Part shown: piece by piece, positions 1 through 8,510 of the stretch
How positions within the stretch are numbered: the stretch's first letter is position 1
Layout: each line of letters opens with the position of its first letter
Assembly (NCBI GenBank): GCA_050692915.1
Contig: JBOGVU010000026.1
Span: forward strand, 1-28,934
From: CALAEC01 sp050692915
GTDB taxonomy: Bacteria > Actinomycetota > UBA4738 > CALAEC01
Reading direction: 5' to 3'
DNA length: 28,934 nt
The notes under the pieces: generated by a model
Seen by the model: only the letters and a program-made list of their open reading frames with translations
What the model was told of the DNA's origin: nothing
Database searches by the model: none
Position numbers and translations under genes: made by a program

Positions 1-751
1 CAAGGTGGCGCTGATCACGGGGGCGGCCGGAGGGATGGGACTGGCCGCCTCGAAGCTGTTCGTCGAGGAGGGCGCCCGCGTAGTGATGACGGACGTGGCC
101 GAGGACGCCGGCCGGGCCGCCGCCGGCGAGCTCGGCCAGGGCGCCGCGTTCACCAGGGCCGACGTGTCCACCGCCGCCGACGCCGAGGCCATGGTGCGGT
201 TCGCCGTGGACACGTTCGGCGGGCTCCACGTGGTCTACCACAACGCGGGCGTGGTCCTCCCGAACGCCGTCGGGGTGGTGGAGACCGACGAGGAGACGTG
301 GGACCGGACCATGGCCATCAACCTCAAAGGGGTATGGCTGGGCTGCAAGTTCGGGATCCCCGCGATCATCGAGTCCGGGGGCGGCTCGATCATCAACGTG
401 GCCTCGTTCGTGGCGCTGATGGGCGCGGCCACCGCCCAGATCGCCTACACCGCCACGAAGGGCGGCGTGCTCTCGATGACCAGGGAGATCGCCGTCGAGT
501 ACGCCCGACGGGGGGTCCGGGCCAACGCCCTGTGTCCGGGACCGATCGAGACCCCGCTCCTCCTCCAGCTCTTCGCCGACGAGGCCGCCAGGCAGCGCCG
601 CCTGGTCCACGTGCCGATGGGCCGGCTGGGGCAGGCCGAGGAGGTGGTCCGGGCAGCCCTGTGGCTGGCCTCGGACGAGTCCTCGTTCATGACCGGAGCG
701 GCCATGGTCGTGGACGGCGGCATCACCTCGGCGTACGTGACCCCCGAGTAG
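1..751 (+). CDS. SDR-family NAD(P)-dependent oxidoreductase (5' end cut by window)
   Basis: Short-chain dehydrogenase/reductase that would oxidise or reduce an alcohol/carbonyl substrate with NAD(P) in the cytoplasm. About 248 residues are visible. The Rossmann glycine motif TGAAGGMG starts a few residues in, followed by an acidic residue at the end of strand 2 (VVMTDVAED, favouring NAD), HNAG, the catalytic Ser in INVASFV, YTATK (YxxxK) and the PGPIETP loop. A Lys codon directly precedes the first possible GTG (position 5), and SDRs usually begin a few residues before the glycine motif, so the true start lies just upstream of the window. It runs in the same direction as the transporter and glutamine-synthetase genes and could act on an intermediate of that pathway, but this is inference. 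The substrate cannot be told from sequence. Confidence 0.9.
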   Translation, partial: KVALITGAAGGMGLAASKLFVEEGARVVMTDVAEDAGRAAAGELGQGAAFTRADVSTAADAEAMVRFAVDTFGGLHVVYHNAGVVLPNAVGVVETDEETWDRTMAINLKGVWLGCKFGIPAIIESGGGSIINVASFVALMGAATAQIAYTATKGGVLSMTREIAVEYARRGVRANALCPGPIETPLLLQLFADEAARQRRLVHVPMGRLGQAEEVVRAALWLASDESSFMTGAAMVVDGGITSAYVTPE

Positions 752-777
752 CGGCGAATGCTCCGTGGCGGTCCGGG

Positions 778-783
778 TACGAT
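778..783 (+). promoter_or_regulatory. -10 box TACGAT, leaderless start
   Basis: TACGAT ends 6 nt before the ATG at 790, the spacing expected of a leaderless actinobacterial transcript. No Shine-Dalgarno sequence is present and no convincing -35 box was seen. Confidence 0.4.
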
Positions 784-789
784 CGAACC

Positions 790-1053
790 ATGCAGTTGGC
801 CACGGGCGTCCCCCACCTCGTGCCGCATGGCAACGAGTGGGACCTCACGCTGCCGCTGGTGATCCTGGTGGCCCTGGGAGCGACCCGGATCGCGCTCGGG
901 AGGCTCACCATCCGGGGGGCCGCCCTCGCCGCGCTGGCCGCCCTCATGTGGGGGCCCCTGGTTCAGACCACCGGCCCAGTCGTGGCCGGCCTCCTCGCGG
1001 TGGCCTCGGTCGCCATGGCCACCGCACTCCACGCCTCGGTCCAACCGGACTGA
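790..1053 (+). CDS. small hypothetical membrane protein
   Basis: Eighty-seven residues with three likely membrane-spanning stretches (about residues 18-32, 40-58 and 62-80), rich in Ala, Leu and Val. I do not recognise the family. The ATG at 790 is chosen because a -10-like TACGAT lies just upstream and because the hydrophobic pattern begins soon after it; the same frame is open much further upstream, but only as an antisense-like shadow over the SDR gene. It lies between the SDR and the APC transporter on the same strand. It may be an accessory membrane subunit or an unrelated protein. Confidence 0.5.
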   Translation: MQLATGVPHLVPHGNEWDLTLPLVILVALGATRIALGRLTIRGAALAALAALMWGPLVQTTGPVVAGLLAVASVAMATALHASVQPD

Positions 1054-1145
1054 GGGTGCGAACCCACCCGATCCGTACCGATCGTTCTTGACTTTGCTCC
1101 CGCTAAGCGGCCACCATTCGTCCCGATCGCCCGCGAGCTCGGACG

Positions 1146-1161
1146 CCGGCCGAAGGGCCGG
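1146..1161 (+). promoter_or_regulatory. hairpin abutting the ribosome-binding site of the transporter gene
   Basis: CCGGCC-gaag-GGCCGG is a perfect 6-bp stem with a 4-nt loop. It ends exactly where the purine-rich Shine-Dalgarno GAAGGAGGGG (1161-1170) begins, before the ATG at 1176. It could modulate translation start or mRNA stability. A TTGACT at 1088-1093 resembles a -35 box, but no good -10 box follows it. Confidence 0.35.
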
Positions 1162-1175
1162 AAGGAGGGGAGGGC

Positions 1176-2696
<1,521 letters not shown>

Positions 2697-2769
2697 CATT
2701 CGTCCGAGGAACGCGGCGGCGGGTCTCCGGCCCACCGCCGCGCGTCCCCGGCAGGAGGTGATGCGGGAC

Positions 2770-4140
2770 ATGGCAGGGAACCTCGACCGGGACCAGCTCG
2801 AGCGCCTGATCCACGACGGGGACATCGACACGGTGCTGGTGGTGTTCCCCGACCTCCAGGGCCGGTTCATGGGCAAGCGCGTCACCGGGCACTTCTTCCT
2901 CGACGACATCCTCGGCGACGAGGGCATGCACGCCTGCAACTACCTCCTGACCGTGGACGTGGACATGGAGCCCCTCCCCGGATACCGCTTCGCGAACTGG
3001 GACACGGGGTACGGCGACTTCCAGCTGGTGCCCGACATGGACACCCTCCGACTGATCCCGTGGATCGACAAGACCGCCCTGGTGATCTGCGACGTCCTCA
3101 CCGAAGAGGGTGAGATCGTCGAGGTGGCCCCGCGGCAGATCCTGAAGCGCCAGCTCGAGCGGGCCAGGGAGGCCGGCTACCGGATCATGTGCGGCTCCGA
3201 GCTGGAGTTCTTCCTGTTCAAGGACTCGTACGAGGAGGCCGCGGAGAAGGGCTTCCAGCGGTTGGCGCCACATGCCCCGTACATCGAGGACTACCACATC
3301 CTCCAGACCACCAAGGACGAATACCTGATCCGCCAGATGCGCAACGGCATGGACGGCGCCGCCGTGCCCGTGGAGTTCTCCAAGGGTGAGTGGGGAAGGG
3401 GCCAGCACGAGATCAACCTGGTGTACGCGGACGCGCTGGAGATGGCGGACCGCCACACGATCTATAAGAACGGGACGAAGGAGATCGCCGCGTTCAACGA
3501 CCGGGCGGTGACGTTCATGGCCAAGTTCTCGATGGAGGAGGCCGGCTCCTCGTTCCACCTCCACTCGAGCCTGTGGGACGAGAAGGGGAAGCGCTCCCTG
3601 ATGTGGGACGCCGAGGACCCCGATCACATGTCCGAGACGTTCCGGCACTACCTCGGCGGGCTGATGGACACGGCCCGGGAGATGGCGTGGATGTTCGCCC
3701 CGTACGTCAACTCCTACAAGCGGTACCAACCGGGCTCGTGGGCCCCGACCGCGGTGGTGTGGGCTCACGACAACCGCACCTGCGGGTTCCGGGTGGTCGG
3801 CCACGAGAAGTCGTACCGGGTCGAGTGCCGGATCCCCGGCGCCGATGCGAACCCGTACCTGGCCTTCGCCGCCACCATCGCCGGCGGGCTCCACGGGATC
3901 GAGAGCCGGATCGCCGCCCCCGAGGGGTACCGGGGCAACGCGTACGAGGCGAAGGACGTGCCCAGGGTGCCCTGGAACATCGTCGAGGCCATCGATCTGT
4001 TCGAGGACAGCAAGGTGGCCCGGGACGCCTTCGGCGAGGAGGTCCACTACCACCTGGTCCACACAGCGAAGCAGGAGTGGCTGCGGTTCAACGGGGTCGT
4101 GACCGACTGGGAGCTCCAGCGGAACTTCGAGCGCATCTGA
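2770..4140 (+). CDS. glutamine synthetase family protein, probable gamma-glutamyl-amine ligase
   Basis: ATP-dependent ligase of the glutamine synthetase fold (456 residues from ATG 2770). That start is chosen because AGGAGG at 2753-2758 is 11 nt upstream; in-frame GTG 2758 and ATG 2761 overlap or crowd the Shine-Dalgarno. Catalytic-domain motifs appear in order: GSELEFFLF (metal-binding glutamates), GQHEINL, SSFHLHSSL (ATP-site histidine), NSYKRYQPGSWAP and RIPGADANPYLAFA. The N-terminal domain carries DLQGRFMGKRV instead of the DGSS-type ammonium-site loop of true GlnA, as in the GlnA3/GlnA4/PuuA-type enzymes that join glutamate to polyamines or ethanolamine. With an amine permease upstream and a gamma-glutamyl hydrolase downstream, ligation of glutamate to an imported amine is the likely reaction. 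A true ammonium-assimilating synthetase is less likely. Confidence 0.88.
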   Translation: MAGNLDRDQLERLIHDGDIDTVLVVFPDLQGRFMGKRVTGHFFLDDILGDEGMHACNYLLTVDVDMEPLPGYRFANWDTGYGDFQLVPDMDTLRLIPWIDKTALVICDVLTEEGEIVEVAPRQILKRQLERAREAGYRIMCGSELEFFLFKDSYEEAAEKGFQRLAPHAPYIEDYHILQTTKDEYLIRQMRNGMDGAAVPVEFSKGEWGRGQHEINLVYADALEMADRHTIYKNGTKEIAAFNDRAVTFMAKFSMEEAGSSFHLHSSLWDEKGKRSLMWDAEDPDHMSETFRHYLGGLMDTAREMAWMFAPYVNSYKRYQPGSWAPTAVVWAHDNRTCGFRVVGHEKSYRVECRIPGADANPYLAFAATIAGGLHGIESRIAAPEGYRGNAYEAKDVPRVPWNIVEAIDLFEDSKVARDAFGEEVHYHLVHTAKQEWLRFNGVVTDWELQRNFERI

Positions 4141-4146
4141 GCCCGA

Positions 4147-4152
4147 TACACT
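4147..4152 (+). promoter_or_regulatory. -10-like TACACT before the C26 hydrolase
   Basis: TACACT lies in the 16-nt gap between the ligase stop and the next gene, ending 7 nt before ATG 4160. It may provide an internal leaderless transcript inside the operon. No clear -35 box is seen. Confidence 0.3.
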
Positions 4153-4159
4153 GACCGTG

Positions 4160-4885
4160 ATGCGACCGTTCATCGCCGTGGCCGCCCAGCCGGTCCCGCG
4201 GGGAGACGTGAAGGCCTGGCGGGACGACAGCGTGGCCCTCCCCGCCACGTACCTCCGGGCCCTGCACCGGGCCGGCGCCCAGGAGGGGATCCTGGCCCCC
4301 CAGCGGATGGACCCCCGTGAGGTGGCCGCCGTCCTGGAGCGCTTCGACGGGCTCCTCCTGATCGGGGGCGGGGACATCGACCCCAAGCACTACGGCGAGG
4401 ACCCCATGCCCGAGTGCTACGGGATCGACACCGAGGCCGACCTGTTCGAGATACAGCTGGTCCGGGCGGCCATCCACCTGGGGATGCCGGTCCTGGCGAT
4501 CTGCCGGGGGTTCCAGGTTCTGAACGTGGCCATGGGCGGAACGCTCGACCAGCACATCACCGGGCGAGAGGGCCTGGTGGGGCACGGGATCCCGGGCATT
4601 CGACCGGAGCTCCACGAGGTCCGGCTGGAGCCGGGGACGTGGACGGCCAAAGCGATGGGCGCGGAGACAGTGACCGTATCCTCCTCCCATCACCAGGCCG
4701 TGGCCAACGTCGGGGAGGGCTTGGTCGTCTCGGGCCGGGCCCCGGACGGCATCATCGAGGCCATGGAGCACCCCGACGGCTCGTGGGTGGTGGCGGTGCA
4801 GTGGCACCCCGAGCGGAGGGCCGAGGAGGACCCCGCGCACCAGGGCCTGTTCGACGCTCTCGTCGAGCAGGCCGCCTCGCGGTGA
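4160..4885 (+). CDS. gamma-glutamyl-gamma-aminobutyrate hydrolase family (peptidase C26)
   Basis: Class I glutamine-amidotransferase fold hydrolase of 241 residues, the PuuD-like family that cleaves gamma-glutamyl amides to release glutamate. It has the LIGGGDIDPKHYGEDP loop, the nucleophile in AICRGFQVLN (Cys115), the HHQAV segment, and the His/Glu pair in VAVQWHPE (His216, Glu218), so the triad is complete. ATG 4160 is preferred over GTG 4157, one codon earlier; neither has a Shine-Dalgarno, and a -10-like TACACT suggests leaderless expression. It follows the ligase by about 20 nt. In PuuA/PuuD-type pathways the ligase makes the gamma-glutamyl adduct and this enzyme hydrolyses the oxidised product. 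That job here is inferred from context. Confidence 0.88.
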   Translation: MRPFIAVAAQPVPRGDVKAWRDDSVALPATYLRALHRAGAQEGILAPQRMDPREVAAVLERFDGLLLIGGGDIDPKHYGEDPMPECYGIDTEADLFEIQLVRAAIHLGMPVLAICRGFQVLNVAMGGTLDQHITGREGLVGHGIPGIRPELHEVRLEPGTWTAKAMGAETVTVSSSHHQAVANVGEGLVVSGRAPDGIIEAMEHPDGSWVVAVQWHPERRAEEDPAHQGLFDALVEQAASR

Positions 4886-5580
4886 AGCCGATCCTGGCGA
4901 TCGAGAACGAGGACATCGCCGACCTGGCCCTAGCCGAGGAGGTCTTCCTGGCCGAGGGCCATCCCGTGGAGCACGTCCGGCTGTGGAAGGGCGACGACCT
5001 CCCCCCGCTCCGGGACGCCGGCGCCGTGGTCTCGCTGGGCGGGGACATGAACGTCGACGACGTCGAGGCGTTCCCGTACCTCGAGGCCGAGCGCGCGTAC
5101 CTTGCCGAGGCTGTACGCCGAGGGGTGCCTGTCCTGGGGATCTGTCTGGGCGGACAGCTCCTGGCCCGGGCGCTGGGGGCCCCGGTGACGCGCTCACCGG
5201 CGCCCGAGCTCGGGTTCGTCCCGATCCGCCCGACCGAGGAGGGCCGCGTCGACCCGCTCCTGTCCTCCCTCCGCGACGGGGATCGGATGTTCCAGTGGCA
5301 CGTCGACACGTTCGACGTCCCCGCCGGGGCCACGCTCCTGGCCACCGGCGAGGTCGTTCGCAACCAGGCCTTCCGGGCCGGCGATCGGGCCTGGGGCGTC
5401 CAGTTCCACCCGGAGGTGACGGCCGAGGAACTGGAGGGGTGGCTCGGGGCCGTCCCCGACGTCGAGGCCACCTACGGTCGTGGGAAGGACGAGATCCGAG
5501 CGGAGATCGCCTCGAGCCTCCCCTCGATGCACGAGCGCTCCCGCGAGCTGTTCCGCCGCTTCGTCCGACTCGCCGCTTGA
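4882..5580 (+). CDS. class I glutamine amidotransferase-like protein (GATase1)
   Basis: A stand-alone 232-residue amidotransferase/hydrolase domain like those related to the GMP synthase glutaminase domain. The nucleophile elbow GICLGGQLLARALG gives Cys88, and WGVQFHPEVT gives His176 and Glu178. The start GTG 4882 overlaps the stop of the preceding hydrolase (GTGA), which implies translational coupling and a shared role. The frame is open further upstream, but that part only shadows the C26 gene. Proteins of this kind are often annotated GMP-synthase-like yet act on gamma-glutamyl compounds. Two adjacent hydrolases of one fold may act on different adducts. Function beyond glutamyl-amide hydrolysis cannot be read from sequence. 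Confidence 0.85.
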   Translation: MKPILAIENEDIADLALAEEVFLAEGHPVEHVRLWKGDDLPPLRDAGAVVSLGGDMNVDDVEAFPYLEAERAYLAEAVRRGVPVLGICLGGQLLARALGAPVTRSPAPELGFVPIRPTEEGRVDPLLSSLRDGDRMFQWHVDTFDVPAGATLLATGEVVRNQAFRAGDRAWGVQFHPEVTAEELEGWLGAVPDVEATYGRGKDEIRAEIASSLPSMHERSRELFRRFVRLAA

Positions 5581-5621
5581 CCTGCTCGGGGGTCCGTTCC
5601 AGACTCTCCCCGGAGGTTCAC

Positions 5622-5792
5622 ATGGGGATCTTGCTCGGCAGCGCCTACGCCGTGTCGGCCGGCCTGGTGATCTACGCCCTGGAGCGGGGGCACTTCTCCA
5701 GCGACAGCGCTCCCACGATCATCATCGCCTGGGCGGTCGCGGGCCTGGTGCTGGCCCTCTTGGCCGTCGTCCTGCGACGGCCGGAGAAGTAG
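5622..5792 (+). CDS. small two-helix membrane protein
   Basis: Fifty-six residues with two hydrophobic helices (about residues 2-18 and 32-50) joined by a short polar loop, ending in a basic RRPEK tail. CGGAGG at 5611-5616 lies 5 nt before the ATG and decides the start. The gene ends 2 nt from the stop of the convergent ArsA-like ATPase gene. I do not recognise a family. It may belong to the amine cluster upstream or be an independent small membrane protein. Confidence 0.6.
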   Translation: MGILLGSAYAVSAGLVIYALERGHFSSDSAPTIIIAWAVAGLVLALLAVVLRRPEK

Positions 5793-5794
5793 CG

Positions 5795-6790
5795 TCAGGC
5801 GAACAGATCGCCCGCGGTCATCTTCAGGTCGTCCACGCCCTGCAGCTCGTCGTCGTACAGGGGCAGCACCGCCCGGACCTGATCCCCGAACGACTCCCGG
5901 ATCTCGGCCATGTGCTCGCCCTGCATCTCCACCCGGTTCTTGACGAAGTCCGGGAGCTCCCCGCCGCCGGCCTCTATGACCTGATTGACCACCACGCCCC
6001 CCACGGGGATCCCGAACTCGGTGAACCACGAGATGAACCGCTTGATAACCGCGATCGGCAGGGCCTCGGGGAGCGTAACGAAGAAGAACGCCGTCTTCTC
6101 CGGGTCGGTGAGGAGCTCCTTGGCCTGGCCGATCCGCTCCCGGAAGTCCACGAGGTACTCCATGAGCGGATCGTCCTCCTTCTTCTTCGAGAAAGACAGG
6201 AGCTCGCGGAGCGACTGGGCCTCCTCGCGGGACTTCACCATCTTGTTGACCCACAGGCCGTACACCTTCGACATGCCGAGCAGCCGCCGAGCGTTGGCCG
6301 TCGGAGCCGTGTCGAACACGTACACGTCGTACTCGTCCTTGAACATGAGCTCGACCATGTTCTCGAACATGGCCGATTCCTCGAACGCCGGGTTCATCGT
6401 GGCGGCCTCGACGAACTCAGAGGCCTCCTTCGAGGAGATCTCGGCGAACTTCAGGAACCACTGGACCTTCTCCTTGATCTCCCGCTTCGAGCGCTCGATG
6501 GCCTCGCGGGTGTCGATCTCGTAGGCCCACAGGTTCTGGACACCCTCCACCGGCGTGTGCTTCCCGAACACGTCCTGGGCCAGGCACCCGGACAGGCTGT
6601 GCACGGGGTTCGTCGATGCCAGGAGGGTCCGGCGGCCCTGCTGGGCCAGCCAGACGGCCGAAGCCCCGGCCATGGTGGTCTTCCCCACGCCGCCCTTGCC
6701 CCCGAAGAACACGTACTTCATCCCGGGGTGAGCCTCGAAGAACCGCGGCATCGAGGTGCCCACCAGCGTCTGCCGCTCCGTGACGGCCAC
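5795..6790 (-). CDS. ArsA/Get3-family P-loop ATPase, copy 1
   Basis: A 331-residue soluble deviant-Walker ATPase of the SIMIBI class that includes arsenite pump subunit ArsA and the tail-anchored-protein targeting factor Get3. The P-loop GGKGGVGKTT (residues 30-39) keeps the signature Lys32 and is intact. Switch I reads STNPVHSLSG: Asn61 stands where the family has the Asp of STDPAH. The switch II region FDTAPTANARRLLGMSK is nearly canonical. There is no CxxC zinc motif and only one Cys, so arsenite transport is unlikely. GTG 6790 starts 1 nt after the stop of the upstream ATPase gene. It is the last gene of a four-gene operon with a paralogous ATPase and two paralogous small proteins. A heterodimer with copy 2 is an inference. 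Confidence 0.9.
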   Translation of the reverse strand: MAVTERQTLVGTSMPRFFEAHPGMKYVFFGGKGGVGKTTMAGASAVWLAQQGRRTLLASTNPVHSLSGCLAQDVFGKHTPVEGVQNLWAYEIDTREAIERSKREIKEKVQWFLKFAEISSKEASEFVEAATMNPAFEESAMFENMVELMFKDEYDVYVFDTAPTANARRLLGMSKVYGLWVNKMVKSREEAQSLRELLSFSKKKEDDPLMEYLVDFRERIGQAKELLTDPEKTAFFFVTLPEALPIAVIKRFISWFTEFGIPVGGVVVNQVIEAGGGELPDFVKNRVEMQGEHMAEIRESFGDQVRAVLPLYDDELQGVDDLKMTAGDLFA

Positions 6791-6791
6791 C

Positions 6792-7799
6792 TCACGCGTC
6801 TCCGTACATCTTCGTGGCTACCTGCTGGATCATGTCCATGCCGGTCACGTCCCGCTCCATCTCGGGCACCTCCGCCAGGATCTGCGCGCCGAAGTCCTCA
6901 TGGATCTGGCCGAGGTATTTCCGCTGCATCTCGATCCGGTTGATTAGGTACGGCGGCACGTTCTCTCCCAGGAGGTCCTCCGGGATGACCCGGTTGACGA
7001 TGTAGCCGGCGATCGGGACGTTGAACGCCTCGAACAGGCCCGCCGCCTTCTTCGTGTCCACCAGGATCATCTCCTCGGGCACCAGGACGAAGAAGAACGC
7101 GGTGCGCTCGCGGTCGGTCAGGATGCTCGAGGCCGTGTTGATGCGGTCCCGGATGAACCGAAGCTCCTCCAGGATCTGGTCCTCCTCGACCTCCTTCTCC
7201 CGGCGGATCCGGGCCACCATCTCCTGATGCTCCCGCATCTCCTCCCGGAGCTTGGTGATCCGGGTGATCCACTCGTCATAGACCTTCGCCATCGACAGGT
7301 AGTACAGGGCGTGGCCCAGCGGGACCAGGTCGTAGATGTAGTAGTCGTAGTCGCCCTGGTTGACGATATCGACCACCGAGTCGAAGATCGCCGACTCCTC
7401 CATGGCCGGCTCGGCCGAAGCCGCCTGGATGTAGTCCTCGATCTCCTCCGGCACCTGGTCCATGCCGTACATGTCCAGGATCTTCTGGCGGATCTCGTCC
7501 TGGTACTCCTTGATGTGCTGGTCGGCGTCGATCTCCTGGGCCCACAGGTTGTCCGCGACCTTGACCGGACCCTTCCCGAAGATGTCCCGTTGGAAGATGT
7601 CGGACAGGCTGGCCTGCGGGTCCACCGAGAACACCAGGACCTTGTTCCCCTGTTGAGCCAGCCACAGGCCGGTGGCCGCGGAGAACGTCGTCTTGCCGAG
7701 GCCGCCCTTGCCCCCGAACATGATGTACCGACGCTCCGGGTGGTCCCGGAAGGTAGCCGCCAGGGAGCCCGACAGTGTCTTCGGCTGGGTGGTCGCCAT
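6792..7799 (-). CDS. ArsA/Get3-family P-loop ATPase, copy 2
   Basis: A 335-residue paralogue of its downstream neighbour. The P-loop GGKGGLGKTT (residues 29-38) is intact, and switch I SVDPQASLSD retains the Asp (Asp60) that copy 1 has lost. The switch II region reads YDLVPLGHALYYLSM in place of DTAPTGHTLR: the first Asp, Pro and GH are kept and the threonines lost. The middle of the protein (about residues 175-225) is strongly charged and predicted coiled-coil or helical. It contains no cysteine. ATG 7799 is chosen because it overlaps the stop of the preceding gene as TGATG; the frame is open 17 codons further upstream, inside that gene. Role unknown; Get3-like client handling or an anion-pump-like ATPase are possibilities. 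Confidence 0.9.
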   Translation of the reverse strand: MATTQPKTLSGSLAATFRDHPERRYIMFGGKGGLGKTTFSAATGLWLAQQGNKVLVFSVDPQASLSDIFQRDIFGKGPVKVADNLWAQEIDADQHIKEYQDEIRQKILDMYGMDQVPEEIEDYIQAASAEPAMEESAIFDSVVDIVNQGDYDYYIYDLVPLGHALYYLSMAKVYDEWITRITKLREEMREHQEMVARIRREKEVEEDQILEELRFIRDRINTASSILTDRERTAFFFVLVPEEMILVDTKKAAGLFEAFNVPIAGYIVNRVIPEDLLGENVPPYLINRIEMQRKYLGQIHEDFGAQILAEVPEMERDVTGMDMIQQVATKMYGDA

Positions 7800-8095
7800 C
7801 AGAACATCGCGTCCGTGACGTCCTTCTCCCGAAGCATCCGCCGCTTCCACGTGGAGACCTGCGGCACGACGTAGGGAAGCAGGCGCATCGAGTAGTAGGG
7901 CGGCAGGATCGGCACACCGAGCATGTCGCCCATGGTGACCAGGATGAACAGGTGCTCCATGCTGGCTCGGGTCCGGAGCGCATAGCGCGTCATATCGTGC
8001 GCGGCCATCCCATAGGTGACCTGCCTCACCTTCTGCATGAACCCGCGCACGCCGCGACCTCGTTCCTCCGGCTGGTCCTTCGTGTCGTCAGCCAT
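7799..8095 (-). CDS. small protein B of the ArsA-like operon (LPPYYS family)
   Basis: A 98-residue protein I do not recognise from named families. It has a charged N-terminus (residues 1-27), a core with MTRYALRTRASMEHLF, a hydrophobic stretch VTMGDMLGVPILPPYYSM, then LLPYVVPQV and a basic WKRRMLREK segment near the C-terminus. The core matches the product of the upstream gene at about 38 of 62 positions by eye. ATG 8095 follows a strong GAGGAGG that overlaps the upstream stop codon, and the gene's own stop overlaps the ATPase start (TGATG), so the genes are translationally coupled. The hydrophobic core with prolines could be a membrane-associated segment and a candidate client or docking partner of the ATPases. 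Confidence 0.85.
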   Translation of the reverse strand: MADDTKDQPEERGRGVRGFMQKVRQVTYGMAAHDMTRYALRTRASMEHLFILVTMGDMLGVPILPPYYSMRLLPYVVPQVSTWKRRMLREKDVTDAMF

Positions 8096-8104
8096 GCGGC
8101 CTCC

Positions 8105-8410
8105 TCACATCCCGTGCAGGTCGAACTCGTGGTCCTCGTGCATCTCCCGCTCCCGGAGGACCCGCCGCTTCCACGTCTCCACGTTGGGCACGATGTACGG
8201 CAGGAGCCGGAGCGAGTAGTAGGGCGGCAGCACCGGCAGCCCGATCATGTCGCCCACCGTGACCGCCATGAACAGCGACTCCAGCGCGGCCCGAGCCGCC
8301 ATGGCGTGCCGGGTGAACTCGTACCCGGTCATGCCGAACAGGAACTCGCGGATGGCCGCGCTCATCCCGCCGCGCTCGATCCCTCGCCCGGAGACGTGCC
8401 GGTCGCCCAT
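8105..8410 (-). CDS. small protein A of the ArsA-like operon (LPPYYS family)
   Basis: A 101-residue paralogue of the next gene: MTGYEFTRHAMAARAALESLF, then VTVGDMIGLPVLPPYYSL, LLPYIVPNV, WKRRVLRERE and an acidic/histidine tail ending in DLHGM. It is the first gene of the minus-strand operon. The start is uncertain: ATG 8410 has no Shine-Dalgarno but sits 14 nt after a TAGATT box (8425-8430), while the in-frame ATG 8365 is preceded by GGCGGG. That later start would give an 86-residue protein beginning MSAAIREF. The invariant PPYYS and WKRR blocks in both copies suggest a conserved interface, perhaps with the two paralogous ATPases downstream. Function unknown. Confidence 0.83.
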   Translation of the reverse strand: MGDRHVSGRGIERGGMSAAIREFLFGMTGYEFTRHAMAARAALESLFMAVTVGDMIGLPVLPPYYSLRLLPYIVPNVETWKRRVLREREMHEDHEFDLHGM

Positions 8411-8424
8411 CGGCTCTCATGGCG

Positions 8425-8430
8425 AATCTA
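8425..8430 (-). promoter_or_regulatory. -10-like TAGATT for the ArsA-like operon
   Basis: Read on the minus strand, TAGATT precedes the first small-protein gene by 14 nt. No convincing -35 box lies 17 nt upstream. It faces away from the plus-strand promoter at 8474-8503. Confidence 0.3.
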
Positions 8431-8473
8431 CCCCATGTCGTACCCGTCCCCGGAACCGACCATGCCACCGGGA

Positions 8474-8503
8474 TTGACCCCGGCGAACCAGGGCGCCTAG
8501 AGT
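8474..8503 (+). promoter_or_regulatory. sigma-70-type promoter TTGACC-N18-TAGAGT
   Basis: The -35 TTGACC (8474-8479) and -10 TAGAGT (8498-8503) have an 18-nt spacer. The -10 ends 7 nt before ATG 8511, so the transcript is probably leaderless. This is one of the clearest promoters in the window. Confidence 0.55.
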
Positions 8504-8510
8504 CCCGTCG

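Noticed and set aside
5795..7799. Arsenic-resistance (ars) locus
   Set aside because: The ATPases lack the arsenite-binding cysteines, and no ArsB, ArsC, ArsR or ArsD gene is present.
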